From NCBI GenBank assembly GCA_024699595.1, contig JAILPG010000034.1:1-55505 (forward strand): a DNA stretch of 55,505 bases. Reading direction: 5' to 3'. Below are positions 36,745-45,699 of this stretch, in pieces. Source of the DNA: Lachnospiraceae bacterium (lineage in GTDB: Bacteria; Bacillota_A; Clostridia; Lachnospirales; Lachnospiraceae). A program made the translations under genes and the position numbers. Positions within the stretch are counted from its first letter, which is position 1, and each line of letters opens with the position of its first letter. Under the pieces are notes generated by a model. The model was not told the origin of the DNA, did not search any database, and saw nothing but the letters and a program-made list of their open reading frames with translations.

Positions 36745-38751
36745 ATGCAGATCTATGTTGATATCAATGCAAAGCAGGGTGGAAACGGCACCAAGGAAAG
36801 ACCGTACAAGCGCATAAACGATGCGGCAAAGCTTGCCCGTCCCGGAGACGAGGTGCTGGTACTGCCCGGTATCTATCGTGAATATGTCGATCCGGTAAAC
36901 GCAGGTACTGCGGAAAGCCGCATAACCTACAAGAGCACCGAGCCTCTGGGAGCGGTGATCACCGGTGCGGACGAGATCACAGGCTGGGAAAAATATGAAG
37001 GGACCGTATGGACAAGGACTGTGGACAACGAGCTTTTCGGAGCCTACAACCCCTATACCACCTATGTATTCGGTGACTGGTATTTTGCCGGAAAGAAAAG
37101 GCATACCGGAGCCGTATATTTAAACGGAAAGATGATGTACGAAGCGTTAAGTCTTGAGGAATGCATAAAAGGCGAAGTATATGAGTGCTCCTGGGAGCCC
37201 GAAGCTTCCGTTTATAAATGGTTCAGCACGCAGAAGGATAATAAGACCGTTTTATATGCAAACTTCAAGGATAAGGATCCCAATAAGGAATGCATCGAGT
37301 TCAACGTCCGCAGGGAATGCTTCATGCCGTCAAAGACAAGGATAGGCTATATCACCGTAAGCGGATTCCATGTTACCAAGGCAGCTACCACCTGGGCTCC
37401 TCCCGCAGCATATCAGGACTGCATGATAGGCCCCCACTGGTCCAAGGGCTGGATCATCGAGGACTGTGAGATAGACAACAGCAAATGCGCCGGTATCGGT
37501 CTCGGCAAATATCTCGATCCCGACAACGACCACTATTTTACATTCAAACATGTCAAGAGTCCCACACAGATGGAGCGTGATGCAGTCTGCAGAGGACAGT
37601 ACCACGGATGGAACAAAAAGAATATCGGAAGCCACATTATCCGCCGGAATAACATTCACCACTGCGAACAGGGCGGTATCATAGGCAGAATGGGCGCCGT
37701 ATTCTCACTTATAGAGGATAATCACATCCATCACATCAACAACATGATGGAGCTTGGCGGTGCCGAGGTTGCAGGTATCAAGCTGCATGCCGCGATCGAT
37801 GTCGTAATGCGTAGAAACCGCATACATGACTGCGTAATGGGTATCTGGACAGACTGGGAAGCTCAGGGAACCAGGATCAGCAGCAACCTCTTATACAATA
37901 ATCAGAGGCCTTCCTATGCAAAGCCGCTTAAGGGAGGAATGGGCAGTCAGGATATCTTTGTGGAGGTAGGCCATGGTCCTACTCTGATCGATAATAATAT
38001 CCTGCTTTCCGATGCAAGTCTCAGAATGGCTACCGAAGGCGTTGCCATGGTACATAACCTGATCTGCGGATCCTTTACGTCTGTCGGTGCAGGCGTTGAT
38101 GATGTTATCGAAGGGTCGCTGCGTCAGCGCTTTACGCCCTATCATATGCCGCACCGCACTGAGGTAATGGGCTTTATGACTATTCTTCACGGTGACGACC
38201 GTTTCTATAACAACATCTTTGTACAGAAGTATGACAAAGAGCCCGAGATGCCGGAAAACTACGAAAATCCCGATGAACTTTCAGGTGATAACAGAGAAGT
38301 CGGCACAGCCATAATGGATGATTATCCGACCTATGACGAATGGATATCACATTTTGATATGGATGAAGAATGCCCCGACATGGGAAAGCTTGCCAAATGG
38401 CACTTCTCTGCCCTCCCTGTATGGGTGGACGGAAACGTATATCTGGGCGGTGCCCGCGCTTACAAAAACGAGAAACATAATCTCATAAATGATAAGGATG
38501 CGGTCTATGCAGATATTTCGGAAGGTAAAGACGGTCTCATTCTAAGCACAAATGTATACGAGCTTATGAAGGACTTTAAGGCATCCCTTATATCAACAGA
38601 TACTCTCGGAAAGGCTTTCGAGCCCGAACAGCGTTTTGAAGATCCCGACGGCTCGCCGATCACCTTTGACAGGGATTATTTCGATGATAGGAGAGACTTA
38701 ACCATTATACCCGGTCCGTTTGCAAAAGCATCGGAAAAATATGAGTTATAA
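36745..38751 (+). CDS. parallel beta-helix glycosidase, GH120 beta-xylosidase-like
   Basis: The 668-aa product opens with YVDINAKQGGNGTKERPYKRINDAAKLARPGDEVLVLPGIY, the DUF1565-like start of right-handed beta-helix enzymes, and contains many NNxIHxC/NRIHDC helix turns (residues 230-460). It has no signal peptide, so it should be cytoplasmic. Length and overall pattern fit GH120, whose characterised members are bacterial beta-xylosidases acting on xylo-oligosaccharides. Candidate catalytic residues are Asp370 in GIWTDWEAQG and Glu407 in DIFVEVGHG. This assignment comes from recall of the family, not alignment, and another beta-helix glycosidase family is possible. AGGAGG lies 7 nt before the ATG. 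Imported plant-wall oligosaccharides are the likely substrate. Confidence 0.72.
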   Translation: MQIYVDINAKQGGNGTKERPYKRINDAAKLARPGDEVLVLPGIYREYVDPVNAGTAESRITYKSTEPLGAVITGADEITGWEKYEGTVWTRTVDNELFGAYNPYTTYVFGDWYFAGKKRHTGAVYLNGKMMYEALSLEECIKGEVYECSWEPEASVYKWFSTQKDNKTVLYANFKDKDPNKECIEFNVRRECFMPSKTRIGYITVSGFHVTKAATTWAPPAAYQDCMIGPHWSKGWIIEDCEIDNSKCAGIGLGKYLDPDNDHYFTFKHVKSPTQMERDAVCRGQYHGWNKKNIGSHIIRRNNIHHCEQGGIIGRMGAVFSLIEDNHIHHINNMMELGGAEVAGIKLHAAIDVVMRRNRIHDCVMGIWTDWEAQGTRISSNLLYNNQRPSYAKPLKGGMGSQDIFVEVGHGPTLIDNNILLSDASLRMATEGVAMVHNLICGSFTSVGAGVDDVIEGSLRQRFTPYHMPHRTEVMGFMTILHGDDRFYNNIFVQKYDKEPEMPENYENPDELSGDNREVGTAIMDDYPTYDEWISHFDMDEECPDMGKLAKWHFSALPVWVDGNVYLGGARAYKNEKHNLINDKDAVYADISEGKDGLILSTNVYELMKDFKASLISTDTLGKAFEPEQRFEDPDGSPITFDRDYFDDRRDLTIIPGPFAKASEKYEL

Positions 38752-38768
38752 ACCGGACATTTAAGGAG

Positions 38769-40235
38769 TTATTCCTGCGGGGGCTGATCCTCCGCAGGCT
38801 GCTCCTGCGGCTGTTCCTGTGGCTGTTCCTCCTGCGGCTGTTCCTGCGGCTGCTCCTGTGGCTGCTCTGCTGGCTGTTCCTGCGGCTGCTCTGCAGGCTG
38901 CTCTGCTGGCTGTTCCTGTGGCTGTTCTGCGGGCTGTTCCACAACAGTCTGCTCTTTGGGCTTTGTGACCCATCTGTAGAAGAATGCATGATTTCCTATC
39001 ATCGTGTATTCGACTATGCCGTAATAATCAGCATAATATTTTGTCATAAAGAAGAGATAATCGCCGACACGTGCCCCGCCCAATACTTCCTGTGCCGCCT
39101 GGATACAGGTGGAATTGGGGCCTTTTGCTATTATCAGCTCTACCTTGCCCGATCTGTATGAGGCAAACTGCATATTCTGGGTGATAACAGACTTGATGTC
39201 ATTAGGGAATGCCGAGCTCTTAACACGGTTCATGATAACGGATCCCACCGCAAGCTTACCTGTATAGGATTCTCCGCCTGCCTCTGCCTGTATCGTGGCT
39301 GCAAGCCACTCAAGCTCTGATGCATTTGCCGAATACGCGCCGGATGTATCCTCTCTTGTCATCGCAAGTCTTTCGGCTATCTGCCTTGCCAGCTCTGCCT
39401 GCGCAGCGGCCGTCTGTGCCTCAAGCGACTTCATCGTCTTGTCAAGATCCGCAAGCTGTTTATCATAGTTTTCGATCTTTTCTTTTTCATTCGACAGCGA
39501 AAGGTTCGTGGATGCAAGCATCCCCATTACCTCATTTGTCAGATCTTCCAGCTCATCATACTTTTCATCGAGGCTTCCCTGATATGCGTCAAGCTCGGCC
39601 TCCTTCTTTTCAACCTCAGCGATCTTAACCTTAAGTTCTTCTTCAAGCGCCTGGCATTCAGCTATCTTGTTCTGGTCATATACTATGATCGCATTTAAGT
39701 ATTCCGTACGCGTTAACATCTGCTTAAAGGATACCGATTCAAGGATATGACTTAACATACCCTTTGTACCGCCTTTTTCATAGATGGTCTTCATGCGGTT
39801 TTTAAGCAGCGCATATCTCTCATCCTTCTGTCTCTGTATCTCGGAAAGCTCTCCGTTTAATCTGACTATCTCGGCAGACACATCATTCATGGCTTTTTCC
39901 GTCTCGTTTATCTCTCCCTCGAGATCCTCAAGCTGGTCAGAATAGCCGTCTATCGTATTCTGATATGTATTGCTCTGATTCTTCAGATTGCTTACCGTAC
40001 TCTCACTCTGTTGACGCTGTCCCTGCAAAAGGCTTATAGCCTCTTTGGTCTGTGCAGTCTGCTTTTCAAGATTTGACAGTGTCTCCTGGGTCTTTGCCTC
40101 ATTCTGTTTCATCGATTCGATCTGGTCTGTCACCTCATCGGCACGGCAAACAAAATAAGACGTCTGTGTGACAAGACACAACGCCATCATGACTGATAAT
40201 ATTTTTATGGAAATGTTAATACGATACCCCTTCAT
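38769..40235 (-). CDS. coiled-coil SleB-like cell-wall hydrolase with QEQP tail
   Basis: The 488-aa product has a signal peptide (cut near YFVCRADE), a long coiled coil (about residues 32-275) similar to the N-terminal part of PcsB/CwlO-type peptidoglycan hydrolases, and a Hydrolase_2/SleB domain: LEWLAATIQAEAGGESYTGKLAVGSVIMNRV, with the conserved Glu, and later TKYYADYYG and GNHAFFYRW. SleB-type enzymes cleave the glycan backbone of peptidoglycan. The last 55 residues are a Gln-Glu-Pro repeat tail that may span or bind the wall. The gene converges on the GH120-type gene, 17 nt apart, and follows a small Cys-rich gene by 4 nt. The ribosome binding site is weak, so translation is probably coupled. 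Confidence 0.88.
   Translation of the reverse strand: MKGYRINISIKILSVMMALCLVTQTSYFVCRADEVTDQIESMKQNEAKTQETLSNLEKQTAQTKEAISLLQGQRQQSESTVSNLKNQSNTYQNTIDGYSDQLEDLEGEINETEKAMNDVSAEIVRLNGELSEIQRQKDERYALLKNRMKTIYEKGGTKGMLSHILESVSFKQMLTRTEYLNAIIVYDQNKIAECQALEEELKVKIAEVEKKEAELDAYQGSLDEKYDELEDLTNEVMGMLASTNLSLSNEKEKIENYDKQLADLDKTMKSLEAQTAAAQAELARQIAERLAMTREDTSGAYSANASELEWLAATIQAEAGGESYTGKLAVGSVIMNRVKSSAFPNDIKSVITQNMQFASYRSGKVELIIAKGPNSTCIQAAQEVLGGARVGDYLFFMTKYYADYYGIVEYTMIGNHAFFYRWVTKPKEQTVVEQPAEQPQEQPAEQPAEQPQEQPAEQPQEQPQEQPQEEQPQEQPQEQPAEDQPPQE
38775..38942 (-). repeat. in-gene tandem repeat coding the QEQPAEQP tail
   Basis: About 165 nt are built of 12- and 15-nt units (plus strand: variants of GGCTGTTCCTGC) that keep the reading frame. 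The repeat also leaves long shadow frames on other strands. Such tracts change length easily by slippage. Confidence 0.8.
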
Positions 40236-40239
40236 AATC

Positions 40240-40431
40240 CTATATCTGATGTCTTACAACCTTATACTCATCCCCGTCGCGGTAAAAAGAACATGAGGCA
40301 ATGCTTTTTCCTGCGATACCCGCCTCAGTAAGAAGCCTGGAGTAATCATCCTCATCCATATCGGCCTCGCAGAAATAAGCATCATATTCCTCATCATATG
40401 CATAATACGCACAGCTCTCACACTGACTCAT
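40240..40431 (-). CDS. small Cys-rich protein, DUF6472-like
   Basis: The 63-aa product has CESCAYY near the N-terminus, one Cys in AYFCEADMDEDDY and one in ASCSFYRDGDEYKVVRHQI. This spacing matches a small family common in Lachnospiraceae (DUF6472). The four cysteines suggest a bound metal. GGGGAG precedes the ATG. The gene ends 4 nt before the cell-wall hydrolase start. Function unknown. Confidence 0.8.
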   Translation of the reverse strand: MSQCESCAYYAYDEEYDAYFCEADMDEDDYSRLLTEAGIAGKSIASCSFYRDGDEYKVVRHQI

Positions 40432-40543
40432 ATATGCTCCCCGTTCTCATCCTGTGTAACGATCTAAGGAAACGTTTATAAAATCAACATTTTCCTTAGA
40501 ATAACCGTACCGGATCCGGCATGCCTTCTATCCGGATATCACA

Positions 40544-42229
40544 CTACGGCGTATATATCTCATAACCGTATACTACCTCATCATCCTCATTCAGGTACAG
40601 ATACATGCCTGCGCTCTCGAAATCCCCCATGTATTCATCGATATCATATGCAAAATACAGCTTGTGGAAGGAATCTTCTGGGTACTGCACATAGAACGGA
40701 GTGTAGCTTCCCTCCGCAAGTTTATAGGTCTTTTCTGATTCCTCGGGAACCACGGCCTCATAATCATCATCAAAATCTGCATCCTGAAGACCATACTTTT
40801 CTATAAGCTCATCATCATCAATACCGACCATGATATACTCTTTTGTCTCCACACTGTCATCTTCGGGAATGCTCATAGCAGCAGATATGCATCTGACAGC
40901 CCCCTTGCCTTCACCGGCTGATGAAAGATCATCACTTAAACCGGTAAATGCAAGCGACGATACATAGAATCTTGCAAATCCCGAATCCGGAACGCCCTCC
41001 TGATCATAATCTGTTTCAACGATATAGGCATAAACATAGGATTCATCACTTTCATATGCACGTTCACAAAGGAAGCGCCCTATACACCACTTTTTATTTT
41101 TGCCCTTTCCGTAGGACCAGAACATATAGTCGCTGCTCTTTCCGTTAACCGTCGTAAGGTCATGCTCCATGCCGTATGAATCCCTCGGCCCCTGAGGATA
41201 GATATCATCTGCAGGCAGCTTTCCGTAGATATGCTCAATGCATTCCGGCACAAATTCTTCGGCTTTTGTGTAGCAGTCATAGTATCCGTCGATCTTAAAA
41301 CAGGTATTTATGACCTTAAAGCATTCATCCTCATCACTGTCCTCATAATAATAGGTTCCGTCCTCATTAAGTTCGCTTACCGTATTCTCAAGTCCCGGAA
41401 GCTTTACCCTGTTTACAAGGAAGGTCTGGTTTTTGTCAGTGATATTAGACCCGTTAAAGACGAGATCATCCTCAAGATTTATCAGTACCGCAAAGGGAAG
41501 AAATTCAGGTATATCCTCAACATAATCAAAGTTCACACCCACATATTTTCCAAAATTAAGCGGAGCGATCCAGCTCATCTCCTCTTGGCCTATGACTGAG
41601 GTAACTGTACCCGCATCTAAAAATGCAAGCGGATCTTCTTTTCCCAAAAGGCCTTCAAGACCGTAAGGTTCCGAATAGATATATCTGATATCTTCTTCTA
41701 TCTCTTCTGTTCCCGGTTCATTCTCATACTCAATATCTTCGATAGAGAGCATGTATATGTTCGGGCCTCCGCTTCTTACATAGTCATTGAAATGGCCGCT
41801 GAAATTGCATATATAGATCGTGCCGTTTTCATATCCAGGTCCGGTATCTCCCATATCAGTGTCATGGAAGGATCCCGAAAATGATCCGTCCTCTGCCACA
41901 TTAAGCTCGGTTCCCCATCCGCCGACACCACTTGTAAAGTAATAGGACCATTCCGCCATTAACGGAAATACCTCTTCAGGCTCGACCTTGTACATATCCT
42001 CATTAAGCTCTGTATCGTCATCTTCGGAAACATCTTCCTTATCATCATCCTTCTCATCCTCTTTTTCCGTTTCGGAAAACGCAGATGTTTTTGCAGTCTT
42101 TCCGGTCGATTCGGACTGCTCAAGAAGAGACCTGTCGATCTCGTAATTGTCCGTCTCAGCGCAGCCTGCAAGCATTGCTATGACAAGCGCCTGAATAAGA
42201 ATAAATGCCGCGATCCTTACCTTTTTCAT
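40544..42229 (-). CDS. large acidic lipoprotein of unknown function
   Basis: The 561-aa product has a signal peptide with lipobox (MLAGCAE) and a very acidic linker (residues 45-80). The mature protein is rich in Asp, Glu and Tyr with repeated GTYYYEDSDEDE-like strands, and it includes a segment NVAEDGSFSGSFHDTDMGDTGPGYENGTIYICNFSGHF typical of a small beta-barrel domain. The N-terminal CAETDNYEIDRSLLEQ resembles the start of the DUF3298 lipoproteins (AAVDPALLEQY). I do not recognise a catalytic motif. It is a single gene, divergent from the YARHG gene, and lacks the shared promoter element. A ligand-binding surface role is only a guess. Confidence 0.75.
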   Translation of the reverse strand: MKKVRIAAFILIQALVIAMLAGCAETDNYEIDRSLLEQSESTGKTAKTSAFSETEKEDEKDDDKEDVSEDDDTELNEDMYKVEPEEVFPLMAEWSYYFTSGVGGWGTELNVAEDGSFSGSFHDTDMGDTGPGYENGTIYICNFSGHFNDYVRSGGPNIYMLSIEDIEYENEPGTEEIEEDIRYIYSEPYGLEGLLGKEDPLAFLDAGTVTSVIGQEEMSWIAPLNFGKYVGVNFDYVEDIPEFLPFAVLINLEDDLVFNGSNITDKNQTFLVNRVKLPGLENTVSELNEDGTYYYEDSDEDECFKVINTCFKIDGYYDCYTKAEEFVPECIEHIYGKLPADDIYPQGPRDSYGMEHDLTTVNGKSSDYMFWSYGKGKNKKWCIGRFLCERAYESDESYVYAYIVETDYDQEGVPDSGFARFYVSSLAFTGLSDDLSSAGEGKGAVRCISAAMSIPEDDSVETKEYIMVGIDDDELIEKYGLQDADFDDDYEAVVPEESEKTYKLAEGSYTPFYVQYPEDSFHKLYFAYDIDEYMGDFESAGMYLYLNEDDEVVYGYEIYTP

Positions 42230-42385
42230 ATTGACGACCCTCTTTCCGGATTTTATGATGTTCTCTTTTATCTGTTATGATGTCACGCACATGGCTTTTA
42301 AGCAGAAAACTCCCGCCAAGCTCCAACATAGTATCTTACCACAAACCCGCCGCAAAATCTACACATCTGACGTTTTCGGGACACA

Positions 42386-42414
42386 TTGATAATCAGCCCG
42401 AAATGCTGTATTAT
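42386..42414 (+). promoter_or_regulatory. promoter of the YARHG gene
   Basis: TTGATA (42386-42391) and TATTAT (42409-42414) are 17 nt apart, about 75 nt before the ATG at 42488. ACACGA/TCGTGT pair in the leader around 42434-42456. Confidence 0.65.
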
Positions 42415-42487
42415 TTTGGTATCGGCATATGGAACACGAAATATCCGGTCTCGTGTACCGCATATTTTTCGAATTGGGAGGTTTGGC

Positions 42488-43705
42488 ATGAAGAAATATT
42501 ATATCACTCTGTTTATACTGACTCTCGGTCTTGTCCTGTCCGGCTATAAAAAACCTGACAGAACCGACAATTCCTCCAGCTGGAGCAAGGGATATGAAAG
42601 TGATGATGACGTTCATGAGGACGGCGATCTGACCAAAAGGGAGTTAAGGGTCATCGACAATGAGCTTAACAGTCAGGATTATTACGGATTCCTGCTCTCT
42701 GATTATGACGAGCCCAAATACATCGACTGGAATGAAGTATTCTATAACGGTGCGGGACTCAGGGGAGAAAAGCGTACCAGATCTATCGAACAGGCTTATC
42801 TTGACAAGACAGGCAATCAGGAGATAATCGCGGATCTTACGATCCTTTATGCTGACGATATTGAGGATTATGTTAAAAAGACCACCGGTCTTTCATATTC
42901 AAAGATGAGAAATCCTCTCGACTGGCTGTATCTTAGAAAAGACGACGTTTACGTATTTGAGCATGGTGACACCAATTATGTCGAAGTCGAGGTATTATCC
43001 GGATATGTAGAGGACGGCGTATACTGCATCAGATACGTTCACAATAACTGGTGGGGTGAAAATGCAGACTGCGAATATGAGGTCTGCTTCACAATGAATG
43101 ACGACTACTACTGCTTTATATCAAATTTGCCCGATCTTAGGACGAAGGCTCAGAGCGAATACGTCTTCCCTGACAGTGCGACCCGCAATCTGACTGACAG
43201 CGATCTTGCAGGTCTTAGTGCTGAAACCTTAAGGATCGGAAGAAATGAGATATATGCCCGTCACGGCAGGAAATTTAAGGATTCCGCCCTTCAGGCATAC
43301 TTTAACGGAAAGAGCTGGTACAAGCCGACTGACGATTCCGACAGCAAGATCGAACAGTCACTTAACCAGTATGAGAAGAATAACATCAAGCTTATCCAGA
43401 CTTACGAGAAAAAAGCACCTGCCACAGGCGGCAATACAACAACCACAACAACGACCACACAGTCCTCATCCTCCGGCTACACGGATAAGGAGCTTTGCAG
43501 AATGGCTCAGGATTATTATGAAAAGCACTACGGCTTCCGTCCTCCCATAGCTGAGGTCACAAGCACAAGCGGTGATGAGATCACCATCCATCTGTATGAA
43601 GATATGGGCGACCACACGGCCACCTCAGCCTGGTATGTGGTAAACCGTAAGACCGGAAAGGGAATCGACGACATATTTGGCAACAAGATAGACCTTACAA
43701 AATAA
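42488..43705 (+). CDS. secreted YARHG-domain protein with altered lipobox
   Basis: I start at 42488 (405 aa) because GGGAGG lies 6 nt upstream; an earlier in-frame ATG at 42386 overlaps the promoter. The signal peptide ends in LVLSGYKKP, exactly a lipobox except that Cys is Tyr (TAT at 42545-42547). Around residue 240 is a YARHG domain (LRIGRNEIYARHGRKFKDSALQAYFNGKSWYKP), an extracellular module common in Clostridia. A poly-Thr linker (TTTTTTTQSSSS) leads to a C-terminal domain of about 75 residues (DKELCRMAQDYYEKHYGFRPP). A central region with DWLYLRKDDVYVFEHGD is unassigned. Without the Cys it may be released or stay anchored by its uncleaved signal sequence. Confidence 0.82.
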   Translation: MKKYYITLFILTLGLVLSGYKKPDRTDNSSSWSKGYESDDDVHEDGDLTKRELRVIDNELNSQDYYGFLLSDYDEPKYIDWNEVFYNGAGLRGEKRTRSIEQAYLDKTGNQEIIADLTILYADDIEDYVKKTTGLSYSKMRNPLDWLYLRKDDVYVFEHGDTNYVEVEVLSGYVEDGVYCIRYVHNNWWGENADCEYEVCFTMNDDYYCFISNLPDLRTKAQSEYVFPDSATRNLTDSDLAGLSAETLRIGRNEIYARHGRKFKDSALQAYFNGKSWYKPTDDSDSKIEQSLNQYEKNNIKLIQTYEKKAPATGGNTTTTTTTTQSSSSGYTDKELCRMAQDYYEKHYGFRPPIAEVTSTSGDEITIHLYEDMGDHTATSAWYVVNRKTGKGIDDIFGNKIDLTK

Positions 43706-43737
43706 GTATTGCGTCAGTTCTGATACTAAGGGATACT

Positions 43738-43776
43738 AATAACCCGCTGCTTTTGCAGCGGGTTATTCTTTTCTTT
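43738..43776 (+). terminator. rho-independent terminator after the YARHG gene
   Basis: AATAACCCGCTGC-TTTT-GCAGCGGGTTATT is followed by CTTTTCTTT. The 13-bp stem is perfect. It may also serve the convergent hydrolase gene. Confidence 0.85.
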
Positions 43777-43805
43777 AGGTGAAGGCGTATCGAACCCGTC
43801 TTTCC

Positions 43806-44369
43806 TTAGAACTCATCCATGTACTTTTCTGTCTTGTCCATCACATCGCGCAGGATCTCAAGATTCTTTTCTACGCTTTCACATTCAAGCGAATGGTTGC
43901 AGTCCGGATAGGAATAAAGCTTTATCCCCTTCTCTCCTGCCATCGTTTTTATCCTGTTCACATCAGACCACGGGTCCGCATCTCCGATAAAAGCGATCAC
44001 GTCCTTTGTGTCATAGGAAAAAGTTGCTTCAACAGGCGTATACCAGATCTGCAGCGCATCTATGCCATGTTTTGAAACATAATCTGCCATGGCAACGGTC
44101 CCTATACTCTTTCCGATAAACAGAAGCCTGTCATACTGCGGAAGCGCCGCTTCCGAAAGCCTTATCTCCGACTGTTCAAAGGCGATCTCTGCGGCTTTTT
44201 TCATCATCTCTTTATTACCGCGTATCTTTTTTGGCATATCATGGTATTCGATGCTTATAACCTTATATCCTTTTGCGATCGCAAGCTTTGCCGAATAATA
44301 CAGAAGCGGCTTGTCCCTGTGATAGCCGATACCCGGAAATATTATGGCTGCTTTTTTTATTTCATTCAT
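43806..44369 (-). CDS. small alpha/beta-hydrolase
   Basis: The product from the ATG at 44369 (187 aa) begins KKAAIIFPGIGYHRDKPLLYYSAKLA, a usual first strand and oxyanion region of alpha/beta-hydrolases. The nucleophile elbow is probably GKSIG (LLFIGKSIGTVAMADY), the acid lies near FIGDADPW, and the His is in YPDCNHSLE. This set fits a dienelactone-hydrolase/KANL3-like subgroup. The ATG at 44369 is preceded by GAGGAAG; an upstream start near 44474 would overlap the divergent small gene. No signal peptide. The substrate is unknown. Confidence 0.82.
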   Translation of the reverse strand: MNEIKKAAIIFPGIGYHRDKPLLYYSAKLAIAKGYKVISIEYHDMPKKIRGNKEMMKKAAEIAFEQSEIRLSEAALPQYDRLLFIGKSIGTVAMADYVSKHGIDALQIWYTPVEATFSYDTKDVIAFIGDADPWSDVNRIKTMAGEKGIKLYSYPDCNHSLECESVEKNLEILRDVMDKTEKYMDEF

Positions 44370-44472
44370 GTTCTTCCTCGTTTTTTTCAAAAGCCGTTGA
44401 CATTCTCGAACATTTGTTCTATGATAGCCGTAGGAGCAGTTTTTCAGTCTTCCAAACCAAGCAGGGATTGCC

Positions 44473-44760
44473 ATGGATTATAACAATGAACCGATCGACG
44501 TCATCTGCCAGCATACCAAGGATGGCGATCTCATCCCCATAAAGATGAGATTTCAGGATGACGAAGGCGAATATCAGACCTATAAGATAAAAGCATATAA
44601 AGACCTGTATCATAAAGGCAACTTTACCATGCCAAACGGTATCACGGCCTCTGCCACGATCCTGCCTTATGAATGCAAGATCGATGTCTTCGGAAAGGAG
44701 CAGCGGATCATTATCTATTACAACTGCAGCGACAATATATGGAGGCTGACACCCACTTAA
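44473..44760 (+). CDS. small conserved-looking cytoplasmic protein
   Basis: The 95-aa product begins MDYNNEPIDVICQHTKDGDLIPIKMRFQDDEGEYQTYKIKAYKDL and reads as a compact beta-rich protein with no signal sequence. CAGGGA precedes the ATG. It stands between the divergent hydrolase gene and the convergent fructosamine kinase-family gene. Codon use fits its neighbours, and similar short proteins are common in Lachnospiraceae. Function unknown. Confidence 0.75.
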   Translation: MDYNNEPIDVICQHTKDGDLIPIKMRFQDDEGEYQTYKIKAYKDLYHKGNFTMPNGITASATILPYECKIDVFGKEQRIIIYYNCSDNIWRLTPT

Positions 44761-44790
44761 CTACCCGGGGATCGTTTATCAAACACTTCC

Positions 44791-45699
44791 TCAGACTCTC
44801 CCTGCATAGCGTCTTATGATATCTGTAACCGGCCTTAAGTACGTACCGCCAAAGAGGTTTAAATGATTCAGGAAATGATAGAGATTGTACAGATCCTTCC
44901 TGTCCTCATATCCGTACTGTTTAGGCATTCTCTCATAGTATGCCCTGTAGAAGTCCGCAGGCATCCTTGAGAACATTTCCGTCATCGCAATATCCGCTTC
45001 GGCATTTCCCACATAGGCTGCGGGGTCTATTAAGATCACTCTTCCGTTTTTATCCGTCAGATGATTGCCGCCCCACATATCACCGTGAAGCAAAGACGGT
45101 TTCTCAGGCTCTGTCAGATAATCACCCAACCTGTCCGTAAGACTTACTGCCGCCTTAAGGACAGAACCCGCAAGAACTCTCTCTGCCATCTTAAGCTGCG
45201 GTATAAGCCTGCATTCCCTGAAAAAATCGATCCAGGTCTCCTTCGGAGTATTGATCTGCTTTGTCGCTCCTATGAAGTTATCATGAAGGAAACCGTATCT
45301 TCCTCCTGACACAAAGCCTTCCGTATCCGCAAGATGCATTCCGGCATATTCATATCCCATCACGGAAAATGTATCCGGTTTACTGTTGCCTCTTTCTATA
45401 AGCTCCATCATGAGAAACGAAATGCTTTCCGATCTGTCGGTACCTTTGCAGAAAAGCTTAGGCGTTCCTATCGTATGCGTATCCGAAATGGCTTTGAGCC
45501 CTTCCTCCTCCGCATCAAAGAACGAACTGTTCTTTATCGAATTATACTTTAAAAACACCTTTTTACCGTCAGAAAGACTAAGCACCCTGGCAGAATTTAT
45601 ATCTCCGCCAAAGGTGCGAATATCAGATTCAGTCTTTATATTATCGCCGAAGCATCCTCTGACGGCTGCATCAAGGGACTGATAGGATGCGATCTCCAT
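44791..45699 (-). CDS. fructosamine kinase family protein
   Basis: The product from 45699 (302 aa) has the aminoglycoside-phosphotransferase-like fold of fructosamine/ketosamine 3-kinases. Landmarks are KKVFLKYN (ATP-binding Lys), the catalytic HGDMWGGNHL (usual form HGDLWSGN) and VILIDPAAYVGNAEADIAM (metal-binding Asp). Such kinases phosphorylate sugar-amine adducts, destabilising them and so repairing glycated proteins or using Amadori compounds. I chose the ATG at 45699 since it overlaps the previous stop as TGATG and has GGGAG 9 nt upstream; an ATG 21 nt earlier would overlap the MIF-like gene. Confidence 0.9.
   Translation of the reverse strand: MEIASYQSLDAAVRGCFGDNIKTESDIRTFGGDINSARVLSLSDGKKVFLKYNSIKNSSFFDAEEEGLKAISDTHTIGTPKLFCKGTDRSESISFLMMELIERGNSKPDTFSVMGYEYAGMHLADTEGFVSGGRYGFLHDNFIGATKQINTPKETWIDFFRECRLIPQLKMAERVLAGSVLKAAVSLTDRLGDYLTEPEKPSLLHGDMWGGNHLTDKNGRVILIDPAAYVGNAEADIAMTEMFSRMPADFYRAYYERMPKQYGYEDRKDLYNLYHFLNHLNLFGGTYLRPVTDIIRRYAGRV

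Noticed and set aside
38705..38989. Long frames rich in Arg/Ser/Asn or Ala/Thr opposite the QEQP region
   Set aside because: They are alternative frames of the tandem repeat that encodes the tail of the cell-wall hydrolase.
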